Shown in pieces: positions 11,855 to 22,380 of a DNA stretch of 54,747 nt (position 1 is the stretch's first letter; each line of letters opens with the position of its first letter). The stretch is from positions 1-54,747 of the forward strand of contig JANDJZ010000178.1 in assembly GCA_027943245.1 (NCBI GenBank). The letters run 5' to 3'. This DNA comes from Acanthamoeba sp. SK_2022b. Its lineage: Eukaryota; Discosea; Longamoebia; Acanthamoebidae. The notes under the pieces were generated by a model. It searched no databases. It was given only the letters and a program-made list of their open reading frames with translations, and was not told where the DNA came from. A program made the translations under genes and the position numbers.

Positions 11855-12445
11855 GAAGATGTGTCTTTTATTCCATCCAAGCAAGCTCAATATTAGCAAT
11901 CTCAGCAATAACTCCAAAAGCAATGGGGTGCAAGCTCCTGCTATGTTTCCATTGCTGCTTAAGGCATGCCAACTTCTTGAAAATGGAGAACACATTCTCC
12001 ACCTGCACCCTGACAACACCCATGTGAAAGTTAAAGATCTCTTCCTGTGGTTTAAGGTTTCTGCCCTTAACAGGTGCAACCACATGAGGGTTGCCTATAT
12101 AGGCCTTGTCACCCAGGACTTTTTCACCTTCTTCCAGCAGGGTAAAAAAACCAATTTCAGCAGGTTTCAAATCATGAAACGCTCCACTGGGATACCCACC
12201 ACCAATCCAGCTTTTTCACCTTCTTCCAGCAGGGTAAAAAACCAATTTCAGCAGGTTTCAAATCATGAAACACTCCACTTGGATACCCACCACCAATCCA
12301 GAGTATCCTTTTGCTATAAGGACATATTGCCATATCATATTTGAGAGCATGGTGCTTCTTTTTAGGAGTTCAGTTGGCCAGAGCAAGATGAATCCATCCA
12401 ACTCAACAGGTACCCTACAATCTCCACTAATTAACCCACCCAAGT
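11855..12445 (-). pseudogene. PIF/Harbinger-type DDE transposase, decayed copy 2
   Basis: Minus frames read VPVELDGFILLWPTELLKR, PYSKRILWIGGGYPSGVFHD, LLEEGEKVLGDKAYIGN, then VENVFSIFKKLACLKQQWKH and AFGVIAEIANIELA. This is the C-terminal two thirds of a DDE superfamily 4 transposase, with the second (HD) and third (GDKAYIG) acidic positions. It differs from copy 1 in sequence, so two separate lineages inserted here. A roughly 90-base tandem duplication interrupts it. Confidence 0.8.
12119..12301. repeat. tandem duplication of about 90 bases inside transposase copy 2
   Basis: The block beginning TTTTCACCTTCTTCCAGCAG and ending CCCACCACCAATCCAG occurs twice in a row with two or three substitutions. 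It repeats the FHDLKPAEIGFF-coding segment and is a recent duplication after the element died. Confidence 0.85.
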
Positions 12446-12469
12446 CAACTGTTGTCTCACTTGGTCAGC

Positions 12470-12708
12470 TCTTAACTTGGCATTGTTGTGCCATGTTGTG
12501 ACTAGGACTGAGAGGGAGATGGCTGGAGATCTAGGGGGCTGTTCCAATTGGGAGATCTCCAAGGCCTTTTTAAGGAAAGACAGTGCTTTTCCTTATGGAT
12601 CCACTGTGGTAGTAGATCATAAATTGCATTCTGGCCAGCCTCAGATTCACTAGCAACCAACTCCCTCTCAGTCCTAGTCATGATGTGGCACAACAATGCC
12701 AAGTTCCA
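12470..12708. repeat. fold-back (MITE-like) inverted repeat
   Basis: AACTTGGCATTGTTGTGCCA, a variable 5-base step, and TGACTAGGACTGAGAGGGAG at the left are repeated inverted at the right end (12661-12708). This makes arms of about 45 bases around a spacer of about 140. Size and form suit a miniature inverted-repeat element. Target-site duplications are not obvious to me. Confidence 0.65.
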
Positions 12709-13104
12709 CACATTTCTGTGGAAATTGCCAGCTGACAAGTTTGAAAGTTGAGGTGGACTCTGGCAACTTGATTGAAATCTCATTCAAGCGCCTTCTGCCC
12801 TGTGCTGATTCACTGTCAAGATTGCAAAGGAGGTGATTGGGCTCTTGAGCCAGCAGATCTCTGAGATCAGCAATTTTGCAGACTCCTTCAAGGCCGCTGA
12901 GAATGTGGGGAAAATTCTTGTCAAGCCTGTCCATCAGATCCTGTTGATGGACCACATGACGGTTAACGTTGTTGATGGAATGGCAAGAATCTCATGCAAG
13001 GGAGCTCTGGGCCAAAGTTGTGGTATGTAAGAGAGTAATGAGAGATAAATAAATGAGTGAGTGAATGAATGATCTAAGTATTGCTGTTCACTGTTCCAAC
13101 TAGG

Positions 13105-14572
13105 TCCAGAACGCACTAGCATTCCACATAGTGGACTCCACCACCTTCTGTGAGTTCTCCAACTACATGGGCTTTGCTGCACCTTGCTGGCAGACTCTAG
13201 AGAACACACTCAAGGTGATGTGTGAGAAGCTAGAAGCTCCTCTCCATGCTGAACTGTCATCATACAAGACCCTCAGTGTAAACAGGTACTTTTCTTCATC
13301 TGAAGAGTGAGGAGCACATCAGGAGCCTCCTTCTCAAGGTCAAGAAGATAGCCAAGCACTTCCAGGTTTGTTTTGCCTTCATTTTCAGCTTATTGAACTG
13401 ATTCTAACTGCTATGGAGATAGGGATCTGCTAAGGCATCTTGGGAGCTACAAGCAATCATTGTGGAGCACAAGTTCAAGGACCTCAAGGTGATTGCAGAC
13501 TGTCCCACCAGGTGGAGTGCCTCATTCAACATGGCCCAGAGAGTGGTGGAGCTCCATCCACCCATCTCCCTCTACTTCATCAAGTTCCCCAAGCATCAAG
13601 GGCTTCACCTGTTTTCCAGTGAGTGGCAGGAGCTCAAGGAGGTATGTGCTTGCCTCCAGGTCTTTGCCAGCGCAACTACTGTCCTCTCTTCAGAGACCGA
13701 TCCTACTGCAGCCTTCATGTGGCCAATCTTCAATCATCTCAGCAACACCAACCTGGCTCTTCCTCCTCCTGCATCTGCTCCACCAACCAATTTTGATCTG
13801 GACAACCTTGCTCCAACTCCAACATCACAGCAGTCAACGAACTGATGCACAGAACCAGTGCAGCAGATCTACTTCAGCCCCCACTCTCCCCCATCAGCCC
13901 TCCAGCATCTTCTTCATGCCCACACCATCTTCTGCTGGAGCACCATCTCCAGGCAGACTTGACTGCTCTACTCTGCAGCTTCATTTCTTCATCCACAGTT
14001 CAAGAGCTTCTCCTTCATCAAGGATCCAGTACTTCGTGCCCAGGTCAAGGGTGAGGCCATTGCCACTGTGTGTGCATACTCAGGTAATGCTGCCTGTTGT
14101 TTCTTGTATCTGTATTTTGACTTACTCCTTTTATCTTATTGTTTTTATGTAGGTGGTGGCAATGCTGTTCTGTGTGACAGTGTTGCCACACCTGAGTGTG
14201 ACAGCTATGCAGAGCTGTTTGGTCCTTCTGGACTGCCTGCCACCACAACACTCTCCACCCTAGACCAGGAGCTTGCAGCTTATGAGGGCATCCATGCAGA
14301 TGGGCATGCAAGCACAGCATATCCTATGCACCCCTCTGATCTGGTGGAGGCTTCATCAGCACCAGTACCCCCTTCTTGCCTCTGCTGCTCGCCACTTCTT
14401 CACTCTTCTTGCAACCTCTGTTGCATCAGAGCGTGCATTCTCTACAGCAGGGTGGGTGGTCTCTCAGAGGCGCTGCTCTATGTCTCCTACCACCACCTCC
14501 ACCCTTATGCTTGTGCATGCCAACTCTGACTTTGGCTCATTTGCTCCTGCTTCCTCTTCTTCAAGTCAGTGA
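13105..14572 (+). pseudogene. hAT-family transposase, decayed
   Basis: Plus-strand frames read VQNALAFHIVDSTTFCEFSN, SLLLKVKKIAKHF, VIADCPTRWSASFNMAQRVV, and a C-terminal HQHQYPLLASAARHFFTLLA followed by TSVASERAFSTAGWVVSQRR. The last is the hAT dimerisation domain (ATSVxSERxFSxAG), and TRWSASFNM is the hAT TRW motif. Large parts of the RNase-H fold between 13290 and 13440 are missing and frames shift. I see no 8-base target duplication. Confidence 0.85.
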
Positions 14573-15175
14573 CAGCAACTTCTCTATTCTTTATGTACTG
14601 GTGGCCATGCACCTTTAGATCATGGAAAAATATACATATATACTGGTAGGAGTAGTAAAGATCACTTCTTTATGTACTGGTAACCCAACCAGTTCAAAAA
14701 CGAACTGGTTCCAGAGGAATGCCAAGAATGGCCCCATTTAAAATAATTAAAAATTGTTAACTGGGCAATGGAACTCCGCTTTGGTTGGCCCTGTGGGTGG
14801 CCACAGCAGATGCGGTTTCTGATCTGTGCCATCATGAGTCAGCTTACATGTCGAGAAAGAGAGGATATCCAACTCAACCCTGTTGTGGCAAAAGGTGCCA
14901 CTCAATTGCCTGTTGGCCTGAACTGAATTAACAGCCCTAGAATAACATCTCCAGCAACCTCGCCCAGCATGGCACCCAACAAACATACCCCAGTGGTCCA
15001 CCTGCTGCGAGGCCTGCCTCTATCGCTGCACAATTAAAACGTCTGAGAGTGCAATGAGAAGTTGCAAGTATGGTATGCGGGAGGACGAAGAGGCCTCAAT
15101 GGTGTCTGGTAGCATGAGATCACCTTGCAGGAAAGCGCGCCAACAGGCGCCTATCTATTCACAAGGCCATCCCTC
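14573..15175. other. intergenic, small hairpin, no gene
   Basis: No coding signal. A perfect 9-bp stem with a 6-base loop lies at 14687-14710 (AACCAGTTC/GAACTGGTT). TATGTACTGGT occurs twice (about 14593 and 14671). Confidence 0.45.
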
Positions 15176-15917
15176 CTAGAACGAGCAGAAGGGCACCTCG
15201 TCTTCCGTGTGAGGACAGCCAGGCTCGAAGTTGATCGCAAGATTCAGCCCACTCTGCAGATTGAGAGGGGGGGGGGGTTACAGTTGATTGGTAACGAACT
15301 CTTGCAGCAATAAAACACACTTGGAGGTCTGTGTACCTTCGAGGAGAAGAAGAGGTCTGTCCTCTGCGCCTTGAACGAGTAGAACACTTTGGCTCGGTTA
15401 AAACGCGGGTGGACAGTGTTGATGATGGATCTGCAGTAGGAGAGTGATTGGTCAAGCGGTAGAGCCACCCAGTCGTTGCGGTTGTGTCGACTGATCGGTT
15501 TGCCACATTTGTGGACGTAGAAGAAGCCATCGTTGACGAGCCTGAAGGAGACCCTTGGCCCGTCAGGCCACCTCTCATAGTCGACCGTCGCCAAATAGGG
15601 AAACTCTGCATGCTTGAAGATGAAGAAGGTCCTCTCTTTGATCTCTAGAAGCGCGTCAAACGTGTAGTGCTTCCCCTGGTGGAGATTGGTCTCGATGAAG
15701 GCCTCAAATACCTGTTGCGATTCAGAATTATCGTAAGACGAAGCGCTGATACAAATGATGGGCTTACCTCGGATATCAGTTCGAACCGATGATGCTTGGC
15801 CTTGAATTCCTGTGCTTGTTGTTGGCGTACCCTGCGCACAACTTCTCTGTCTTCCAGTTCCTTCTCTTCCATCCCTACGAAATACTGACTGAGCAGGTCG
15901 AGGTTGGGGGCGTCCAT
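15176..15917 (-). CDS. hypothetical 200-aa protein
   Basis: Three exons (15917-15768, 15711-15337, 15253-15176) splice in phase to 200 residues. It starts MDAPNLDLLSQYF, has an Arg/Glu/Gln-rich helix early on, then a compact mixed domain with KHAEFPYLATVDYERWPDGP and FRLVNDGFFYVHKCGKP, and ends EDEVPFCSF. I see no signal peptide and no membrane segment. I do not recognise the family. The second intron carries an 11-base C run in sense just before its acceptor. It is the first gene at the edge of the transposon nest and has normal CpG content. Confidence 0.65.
15267..15277 (-). other. 11-base C run upstream of a 3' splice site
   Basis: In the sense of the 200-aa gene this is a C run followed by TCTCAATCTGCAG, the acceptor of exon 3. 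It acts in place of a normal U-rich pyrimidine tract. Confidence 0.6.
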
Positions 15918-16306
15918 TGCGCACAGTGATGGTGGCCAGCGTGTGCGCTCTTGCAAAGCTGAGATCGAGGATGAGGGAATTACTCGGGGAAAACCGTTCG
16001 GGGAAACGGGAAACCGTAAAATGTGTGGCGGTAGGGTTCGGCGTCCGGAGGGCTGCTGCGCGCCAAGCCAGCGGAAGATTGAGGCACACCTTGTTTCGTC
16101 GCGGAATACTCTGTCTTGGCACGAGAGGGTGCGGGCGATGGCAAATTGGCTGCGAGGCAGGCCCAATTCCAACGCAGAACGAAGTTTGGGTTTCTGGAAA
16201 ACTTTGAAATGCCGAAAAAGGGAACCGGCGATTTTGATCAAAAACCGGACTGGAGGTGGAAAAGAGCTCAAGGTGAGCCGCCTCCGGAGCAATGCTGCGC
16301 ACTATG

Positions 16307-17624
16307 TTAGGCCGAAGCGTGCGAGGCGTATTTGTAGGGCTGACCGTAATAGTCGTCATCGCTGAATGCTGAATCGTAGCCCGATCGCGTGCTGTTGTTC
16401 GACTTATTGTTGATGGAGTAGTAGAAGTCCACCCGCTCCTTACTTTCCCATTCGGAGTCGCCCACCTCGTCGTACAGCGACGGCGACGCGCTGCTCGTGC
16501 TTTTTCGTGCGCATGCGAAAGACGCATGTGAGCTTTGGCCAAAGGAAGGGAAGGCTTGACGACGTTCTATGTACCTATGCCCGTAGAGAAAGTAGTGCTG
16601 AATGATGAAGATAGCGTCGAAGAAGAGGGAAATGAGCGCCAGCGCGAGTTTGGGGTAGTCCTTGAACGGAGATGCGTCGCCTGTACGAGGGCGAAGCAGG
16701 GGAAGATGCGTCAGGCTCCGTAAGCGTGGATGACCACGCAGGGGGAGCATAACCTTTGTCGATGGCGATGAGTCCGTTCTGGAGGAAAGAGAGAAGGCCG
16801 CCGACCACATCCAGCAGCACTTGCCAAATGGACCAGCCCTCTGCCACATAAACCCGGTTGATAAGACAAGGAGGCCACCTCGGTGCCGAGCCTCGATGCC
16901 CACCAACCGTCGGGTAGGCAAGTCGAGAGTAAGCCACCACCCAAGCCCGAGAGAGTGTACCAGTCGATTGCATTTTGTAGTTGATGTAGACCTGCGGCGA
17001 ATACTTGATCACCGTTATGGCTGCCTTGACGTAGCCCAGACCCTGAATCCACCACAGCACTGGCAGCACGCCGCATGCGGTAGTGAGCAGGAGAGTAAGA
17101 GCGAGGAGAGGAATGGCGGAGCAGGGGCTGGAGTACTTTTGACCCACGGCGAAAAGACGAGGGCGCCCAGCACCACCACGCCGATGGTGATGAATGTGGA
17201 GATGGCTATGCACACATACGATACCCGTTGGCTCCCTCGCTGCGGCGGATTGAGCCATCACCACGATCATCGCCACGATAATACTTATCAGCCTCCAGCA
17301 TCAGCACGAAACGAATTGCACGAACGTATGCGCCAAACGCTGATCAATTTGGCAAATGAGGCGCGAGGAGAGTAGACAGGGCGACATACCTCATAGATGA
17401 CGCACTGGAACATGGTCAGCAGCACCATTGCCACACCATGGAGCGCAAAGACTGAGAAGGAGGGAGCGAAATTTGAGTAAGAGTCATCACATGTGACGTC
17501 GCGAGAGGAGAGTGAGTTTACCGACGTCGTTGATTTGTACGGAGACTTCTTCGCCGTTGTTGGCTTCCCGGTACTCCTCCTGGACGCGGCTGCTCCAAAA
17601 CTCGGAACACTGCACACGCACGCA

Positions 17625-17685
<61 letters not shown>

Positions 17686-18183
17686 CCCACACATCAGGAC
17701 ACCACCAATAACAAGGTCGTCAGCCGTGCGCTGGCCGGAGGAGCGGTCGAATGCATCTCGTAGCTACCATGTAGATGCTGTAACACGTGAAGCCCAGCAG
17801 GTTGTAGACCACGAAGTCGAAGGAGAGCCCCACCACGCTGTATTCAGATAATTACCATCGCGCCCACGCAGCGTCACAACACAACCGCCGGCGGACCACA
17901 ATACTAAATAAAATAAAATAAAATAAAATAAATCATAAAACACCTTCCTGTATCGCCGAAAGGGCGAAGGAAAACGGGAAAGAACGAAAGAAGGGCACTT
18001 GATGGCACTGACCTCTTTCGGCTCCAGTTGCGGTAGATCTGCGGATAGAAGCTCACCGACCAGGCCACAAAATAGACTGAACACAAAGTCGAGCACGCCA
18101 GTGAGGCTCAACGTATGCCCTGATGATCTTTGTTGTTACGTACCCCAGCCACACACGTCCGAGAGGATGCTGAGCGTGGTCAT
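16307..18183 (-). CDS. CTNS: cystinosin-like lysosomal cystine/H+ exporter
   Basis: Ten exons (18183-18144, 18076-18013, 17837-17768, 17609-17522, 17451-17390, 17239-17137, 17059-16961, 16840-16754, 16680-16575, 16532-16307) join in phase to 314 residues from the Met used here. The two PQ-loops are VSFYPQIYRNWSRK and IKYSPQVYINYKMQST. Around them lie conserved SVVGLSFDFVVYNLLGF, GSQRVSY and EGWSIWQVLLDVVGG. It should have seven membrane helices and export cystine from lysosomes with protons. The animal protein has a long lumenal N-terminal domain; none is visible here, so an upstream exon may be missing. The C-tail has GYDSAF where animal cystinosin carries the GYDQL sorting signal, and YYSI also fits a tyrosine signal. 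The start of exon 10 is the least certain junction. Confidence 0.93.
17631..17684. repeat. (CA)n microsatellite in cystinosin intron
   Basis: CGCA units grade into a pure CA run within intron 3. They generate spurious His/Thr-rich frames. Confidence 0.9.
17904..17932. repeat. (AAATA)n short tandem repeat
   Basis: Five or six AAATA units lie in cystinosin intron 2. Confidence 0.8.
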
Positions 18184-18385
18184 GGCGGCCACCAGCTCAG
18201 TGAGCAAGAAGTCTTCTTTTAAAAGAAGAAAAATAAACGTTGTGGTCGTTTGCTGCCAGAAACTCGCCGCCGGAAGCAACATTAATTATGTTATCAATTA
18301 GCCATGTGTACGTGTCACGCCACCTTAAGAGGTATCTATCAAAAAGATCACGGTTCTTGTGTTGTTGGCGCGCAAAAACACGAAA
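18184..18385. promoter_or_regulatory. divergent promoter region of cystinosin and MIC10
   Basis: Start codons of the two oppositely directed genes are about 200 bases apart, so regulatory sequence must be shared or overlapping. No TATA-like box stands out. If cystinosin has an earlier exon, this interval shrinks. Confidence 0.4.
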
Positions 18386-18805
18386 ATGGGAGATAGGGTG
18401 CCTTCTGAATTCCTGGTGGCCAAGAGGTGGGACTTCTGCAGGGATTCCATACTGCGATCAAGTGGCTACGGAGCCCTCTTCGGTTCCCTTTCACTCTTTC
18501 TCTTCGGTATTGCCCCCCCCCCCAAAGCAATCCTTGATTAGGCTTTCGATCAAGCACTTAGTTGCGCATGAGTGAGCCCTAACTGTGTCTGCCATCCCAA
18601 TTACCCGACATAATTATCGGCAATTCGTGAAGGCAAGCGGTGGATGCGGCTGTTCGGTATCGGCGCGGGTGCGGGTGCTGGTTTTGGGCTGGGCGTGTCC
18701 GAGTGCCGGGCCTCCTTCAACCGCGCGACTCGCTTCGACCCTGACCGCATCCTGGTGGTGCCCCACGGCACCAAGGTGCACGACGATGGCACTCCCAAGC
18801 ACTAG
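18386..18805 (+). CDS. MIC10: MICOS complex subunit MIC10
   Basis: Two exons (18386-18506, 18633-18805) give 97 residues. The N-terminal part has LVAKRWDFCRDSILRSSGYG, matching the W-D-x-C-x-x-D entry of MIC10. The first glycine-containing helix (GYGALFGSLSLFLFGKRW) is followed by MRLFGIGAGAGAGFGLGVSE, the GxGxGxG membrane motif needed for oligomerisation. A short tail with HDDGTPKH follows. MIC10 bends the inner mitochondrial membrane at crista junctions. The usual size is 75-100 residues, so this is complete. The intron holds an 11-base C run (18513-18523). A Met nine codons upstream is in frame, but the one used fits the family length. Confidence 0.88.
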
Positions 18806-19018
18806 TAGTGACACGAACCACAGCAGTGGAAAGGGGCCGGTTGGAGCCCATCATGAAGTTTGCTCGTCCGCGGACCCTCGTCCCCCACTCATCACTCGCC
18901 TCGACAGGGGCGTCTGTGGGATGCGCTCGCACACAACAATCGAGGTCTTGGACAGACGGGATCATCGTTTTATGTGCGACGAAGAGGAGGGGAGCGGGGA
19001 AGGACGGAGGAGGGCGCC

Positions 19019-20074
19019 TCAGAGTGTGTTGAGGCGAGAGAAGGTGTTGTCCGTCGTGTTCGTGCTCGACTGGAGCAGCTCGTCGGTCACCCTATCGCAC
19101 GCCTTGTCAACGAGCACCCTCTCCGTATCGCTCGGCACGTTCCTCATCCAGATGTCGTTGAAGTTTTTCAGGTACCTGTCGAGAGAGAGAGAGAGAGAGA
19201 GTGGAAAGCGCGCGCGTGAGACAGTCATGAGTCTGCCAGGCACAGAACGCAGCATCACACGGTGTGGCTGTCCCGTACCTCGGGTCGATGGCCTGCACCA
19301 TGGTGGGCACGAACACCTCCTCGTGCGACACGGGCTTGATGCCGATGGCCACCCTGTTCAGCCTCTGTTTGTCCACAGGCACCATGTGGGGCAGTGGTAA
19401 GCCTTGAGGCTTTCTGGCGAGGCAAGCGACGCTGTATCAACGCACCTCGGTATCAAACATGTTGATGATGGACTGCACCGCCACGTTAGGCGCGCTGCGT
19501 AAGCACAAACAATGGACGTGTCAGCGCTCGTTCAAAGAAGGGGGCGCACGTTGGTGAGTGGGTGGGGGCGTACTCGAGCGCGCCTGTTCTGTATCGGAAC
19601 TCACCGCACGGCACGTTGGCATCGTAGTGAAGGATGGTGACGTCGTCAATGGTGAGGTCCATTGCCTCAGTGGCCATAGCTAGCGCCTTGCCCATGTCTG
19701 ATGGTGCGTGGCAACCCGTGCAGAAGTACAAGGCCGAGTGATTGTGGTGAGGAGGACAAGGTGTCGTTGCTGTCTGGACAGTGGCGAAGACACGCGAGCG
19801 GAGACAGGACGTACCCTTCTGCTGGTAGGTCTTAGGCTTAATGAGAGCTATGCCGGTCTTGGAGGCGAGTGCGTCGCTGCAGATGTTAGGGATAAAATCC
19901 CACACCAGCGAGTACCTCTGCATAAATCCGGAAGACGTAATGCATTTAAATTCAGCAAAAAGTGGGACAATGGCGGACAGTGAAAGAGGACATTACCTGG
20001 GCATATCGCTCAAGGGCATGAATACCTACACTTTCACGCGAGAGTGGAAAGTACCAGTTGCCCAGGCCCACGAT
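19019..20074 (-). CDS. peptidyl-tRNA hydrolase (PTH1) fold, catalytic His replaced
   Basis: Six exons (20074-19997, 19917-19815, 19697-19574, 19494-19446, 19364-19279, 19175-19019) join in phase to 198 residues; a 5' exon with the start codon is not resolved. The order is that of bacterial-type PTH: IVGLGNW, ALIKPKTYQ, VTILHYDANVPCGEFRYR, APNVAVQSIINMF, RVAIGIKP, then a helical end with DKACDRVTDELL. Family active-site Asn (GLGN), Asp (HYDANVP) and the second Asn (PN) remain. The catalytic His of TRHNxG is Glu here (LSRESVG). The normal enzyme releases tRNA from stalled peptidyl-tRNA. This one may be inactive or altered. It lies tail to tail with MIC10, 213 bases apart. The 5' end runs into the second repeat island. 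Confidence 0.75.
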
Positions 20075-20099
20075 CTGCACAATTAATTGTAAATGATAA

Positions 20100-20778
20100 A
20101 AACAAAAGCAGGAATTAGCGGGTGCCAAACGATTTTAGAGACATTGATGCAGCCTCCAGACCGGAGCACAAAACATAGGGCGCCAACACTTGCTGGGAGA
20201 GTTTGAAGGGGCAAGATGGCCCCGGAAGGCACATCATATTTGCTTTATGATGGTGCCTTCCGGAGGCTCATCTGGGGGAGGTACGAGGTGGTTGACGCCG
20301 GCGTAGGGACGTTTCCATATTCCCAGGGACCTCTTCATCTTGCTTGTTTGTTCCAATCAACTGTTTTGTTTATTTGTTGCGAACTTCTTTGTAACGAGTT
20401 TTGAATTCCTTAACCCGACCAGGCGCAGATTGGCCCAACACCGCCTCCACCAAGCTGGCTCCCACTACACTTTATAATGTATCCAGGAAGATACCAACAG
20501 ACATAGCAATCATTGGAATCACTTTGCTGAAGAACTCCTCCCATTGGATGAGCTTTGTCATGCAGGTTATTTCACACCCAGGCAAGCCCAGCTATTTCAC
20601 TCTATGATTAACATGTGGGTAGCTAGATCATGCAGGAGTGACCTCAGCATGCCATTTGACTTTCCAACTCAAGATCTTACAGTACAGATCTCATTTAATG
20701 CTTACTATTTGCACAGGAATACTATGTATGTGTACATAACACAATAGTGACCCTAAACCAAAGTTAAGTTTTCTAGAC
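20100..20778. other. possible 5' exon of the PTH-like gene, then unassigned sequence
   Basis: The missing start of the PTH-like gene should lie within a few hundred bases here. A minus ATG at about 20178 followed by a weak GTCTGG donor is the only in-phase candidate I see. Plus frames at 20401-20747 are open but match nothing. A short near-palindromic GCCCCGGAAGGC/GCCTTCCGGAGGC pair lies at about 20217-20263. Confidence 0.3.
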
Positions 20779-21005
20779 TTTTTTGTGCACTCATTTCCAG
20801 GAATGCAGTGCTATCTGGTGAATGCTGGTTAACCAGCTTTATACCAAGTAACAATTGTAATTTTAAGTTTACAATATTTTAGGTAGGGTAATTGTTTGGT
20901 ATGTGCTATAAAATGGATTTTAATGAGGTACTAAAAGTCAATGGAGAGGTGCAAAAAATGGAGGGTCGTTTTTTGTTAAATTTACAGATGGGCTTACAAA
21001 ACCAG
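20779..21005. repeat. dispersed repeat family, copy 3
   Basis: This is the most complete copy in the window. It carries all blocks in order, from GTGCACTCATTTCCAGGAAT to TTTACAGATGGGCTTACAAA. Copies 1 and 2 each lack parts of it. Confidence 0.8.
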
Positions 21006-22027
21006 CTGGGGTAGGCATCGCTGTTGTCATTCAGATGTTGGGGAGGTGGTTTGGTTTTGTGACACCAAGACAAAAAGGAAGGGAGAGAAACCCCTGTATG
21101 GCCCTACCTCCTGAAACTGGGAACTTCCAGGCTGCAAAATTCGATCTTTGCATTGGTGTTTGCCCATGCAAAGCCAATGTCCACCAATCATTGCTGATGG
21201 GGGGAGTAGCTGGCACATCAAAAATAGGACAGGACTGCACAGGAACATTAATGGTAAAATGCACTTGCCTTGGGGTTGAGTTTAATTCATTGTCTGGTCA
21301 GTCCCACCAAATTCCTTGCAATCACTTGATGATATTCTTGGGTGCTTCATCCAGTCATGACAGCGGCCATCAGCATTTAACCATCATCAAGGGTTATCAG
21401 ATGCACCATGTCAAATCATTCTGAGCCACCCAGTGGATGCTGTGTAAAGTCAACACATCCTTTTGCATGTATTCCTGAACTATGCTGATGGTGTAGCTCC
21501 TGTACCTCATGACTTAATGCTGCACTGTCATGCATGTGCAGGTGGTGTGTTTGCAACTGCCTCATTGCCTGCATCCTTGCTGATGACGTTGCACAGGTTT
21601 TGCTTCAGCACACATGCTTGCTTGCCACCATTGTGCCACACATATAACCTGCCAGGCTAGGTGGGTGACAAGGTGGTGGCTGGGCAGGAACCAGTGGGCG
21701 ATCAGGTGGTGTCCAGGAAGTGTACAGTCAGCAGCCAGGTGTTGACTGGGTGGTAACCTGCAGGCAGCCAGGTGGTGGCAAGTGGGTGCCCAGGCAGTGG
21801 CAGTGACTGGTGGTGACTGGCACCAGTGACACTACTTGCCACAAACTGTTCTGGGAGGCAAAGCCTTCCAAATTTGAAAGCCACAAGAGTGTGTTGGTAG
21901 AGCACCACAGGTGGATTAACATGTGAACAGTAAATGCTCCACCAAGATCAAAAATCCTCTTTGATCTGATCCAATTGACATAACACCTGGTACATTCTAA
22001 GAAATGAGAGATCAAAAAGTCTTGTTT
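21006..22027. other. CpG-poor repeat-derived sequence
   Basis: Includes the block shared with copy 2 (about 21508-21630) and a GGTGGT/CAGGTGG-rich stretch at 21655-21830 made of diverged short repeats. A minus frame at 21031-21264 is open without a recognisable motif. No gene is called. Confidence 0.45.
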
Positions 22028-22116
22028 TTTTTGTGCTGTCATTTCCAGGAATACAGCGCTATCTGGTAAATTAACCAGCTTTGACCCAAGTAACAAATAT
22101 AATTTTAAGTTTGCTG
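22028..22116. repeat. dispersed repeat family, copy 4 (partial)
   Basis: Only the first half is present: CATTTCCAGGAATACAGCGC, then TTAACCAGCTTT and TAATTTTAAGTTT. It breaks off before the GTCAATGGAGAGG block and marks the edge of the island next to ARMC1. Confidence 0.7.
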
Positions 22117-22380
22117 CAGATTAACCTTCATACGGCCTACTGAGGTCTTGGGGAGGACACTCAATGTAAGCCCGCATGCTAATTTTTCTGGTAAGGTATC
22201 CCCGGAATGTTGGGTTTTGGCGCCACTTTTTCGTGGGGCAGCGTTCTGTTTAACGGTTCGTTATCGCGCGCGTTTTCGTTGCGGTGAGGCTATCTAATTA
22301 CTGAACCACCTCCAGCGCAAGAGAAGCTCTCTCCTCTTACGCCTCACGCATAGACCACAAGAAAAAAACAGAAGACGGGC

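Noticed and set aside
12833..13030. Plus frame with QQISEISNFADSFKAAENVG as the hAT N-terminus
   Set aside because: The minus strand is equally open here and no hAT motif is present, so the call starts at 13105.
17483..17711. His/Thr and Cys/Val repeat proteins at (CA)n and (TG)n tracts, also near 28010 and 47254
   Set aside because: They are translations of intronic microsatellites.
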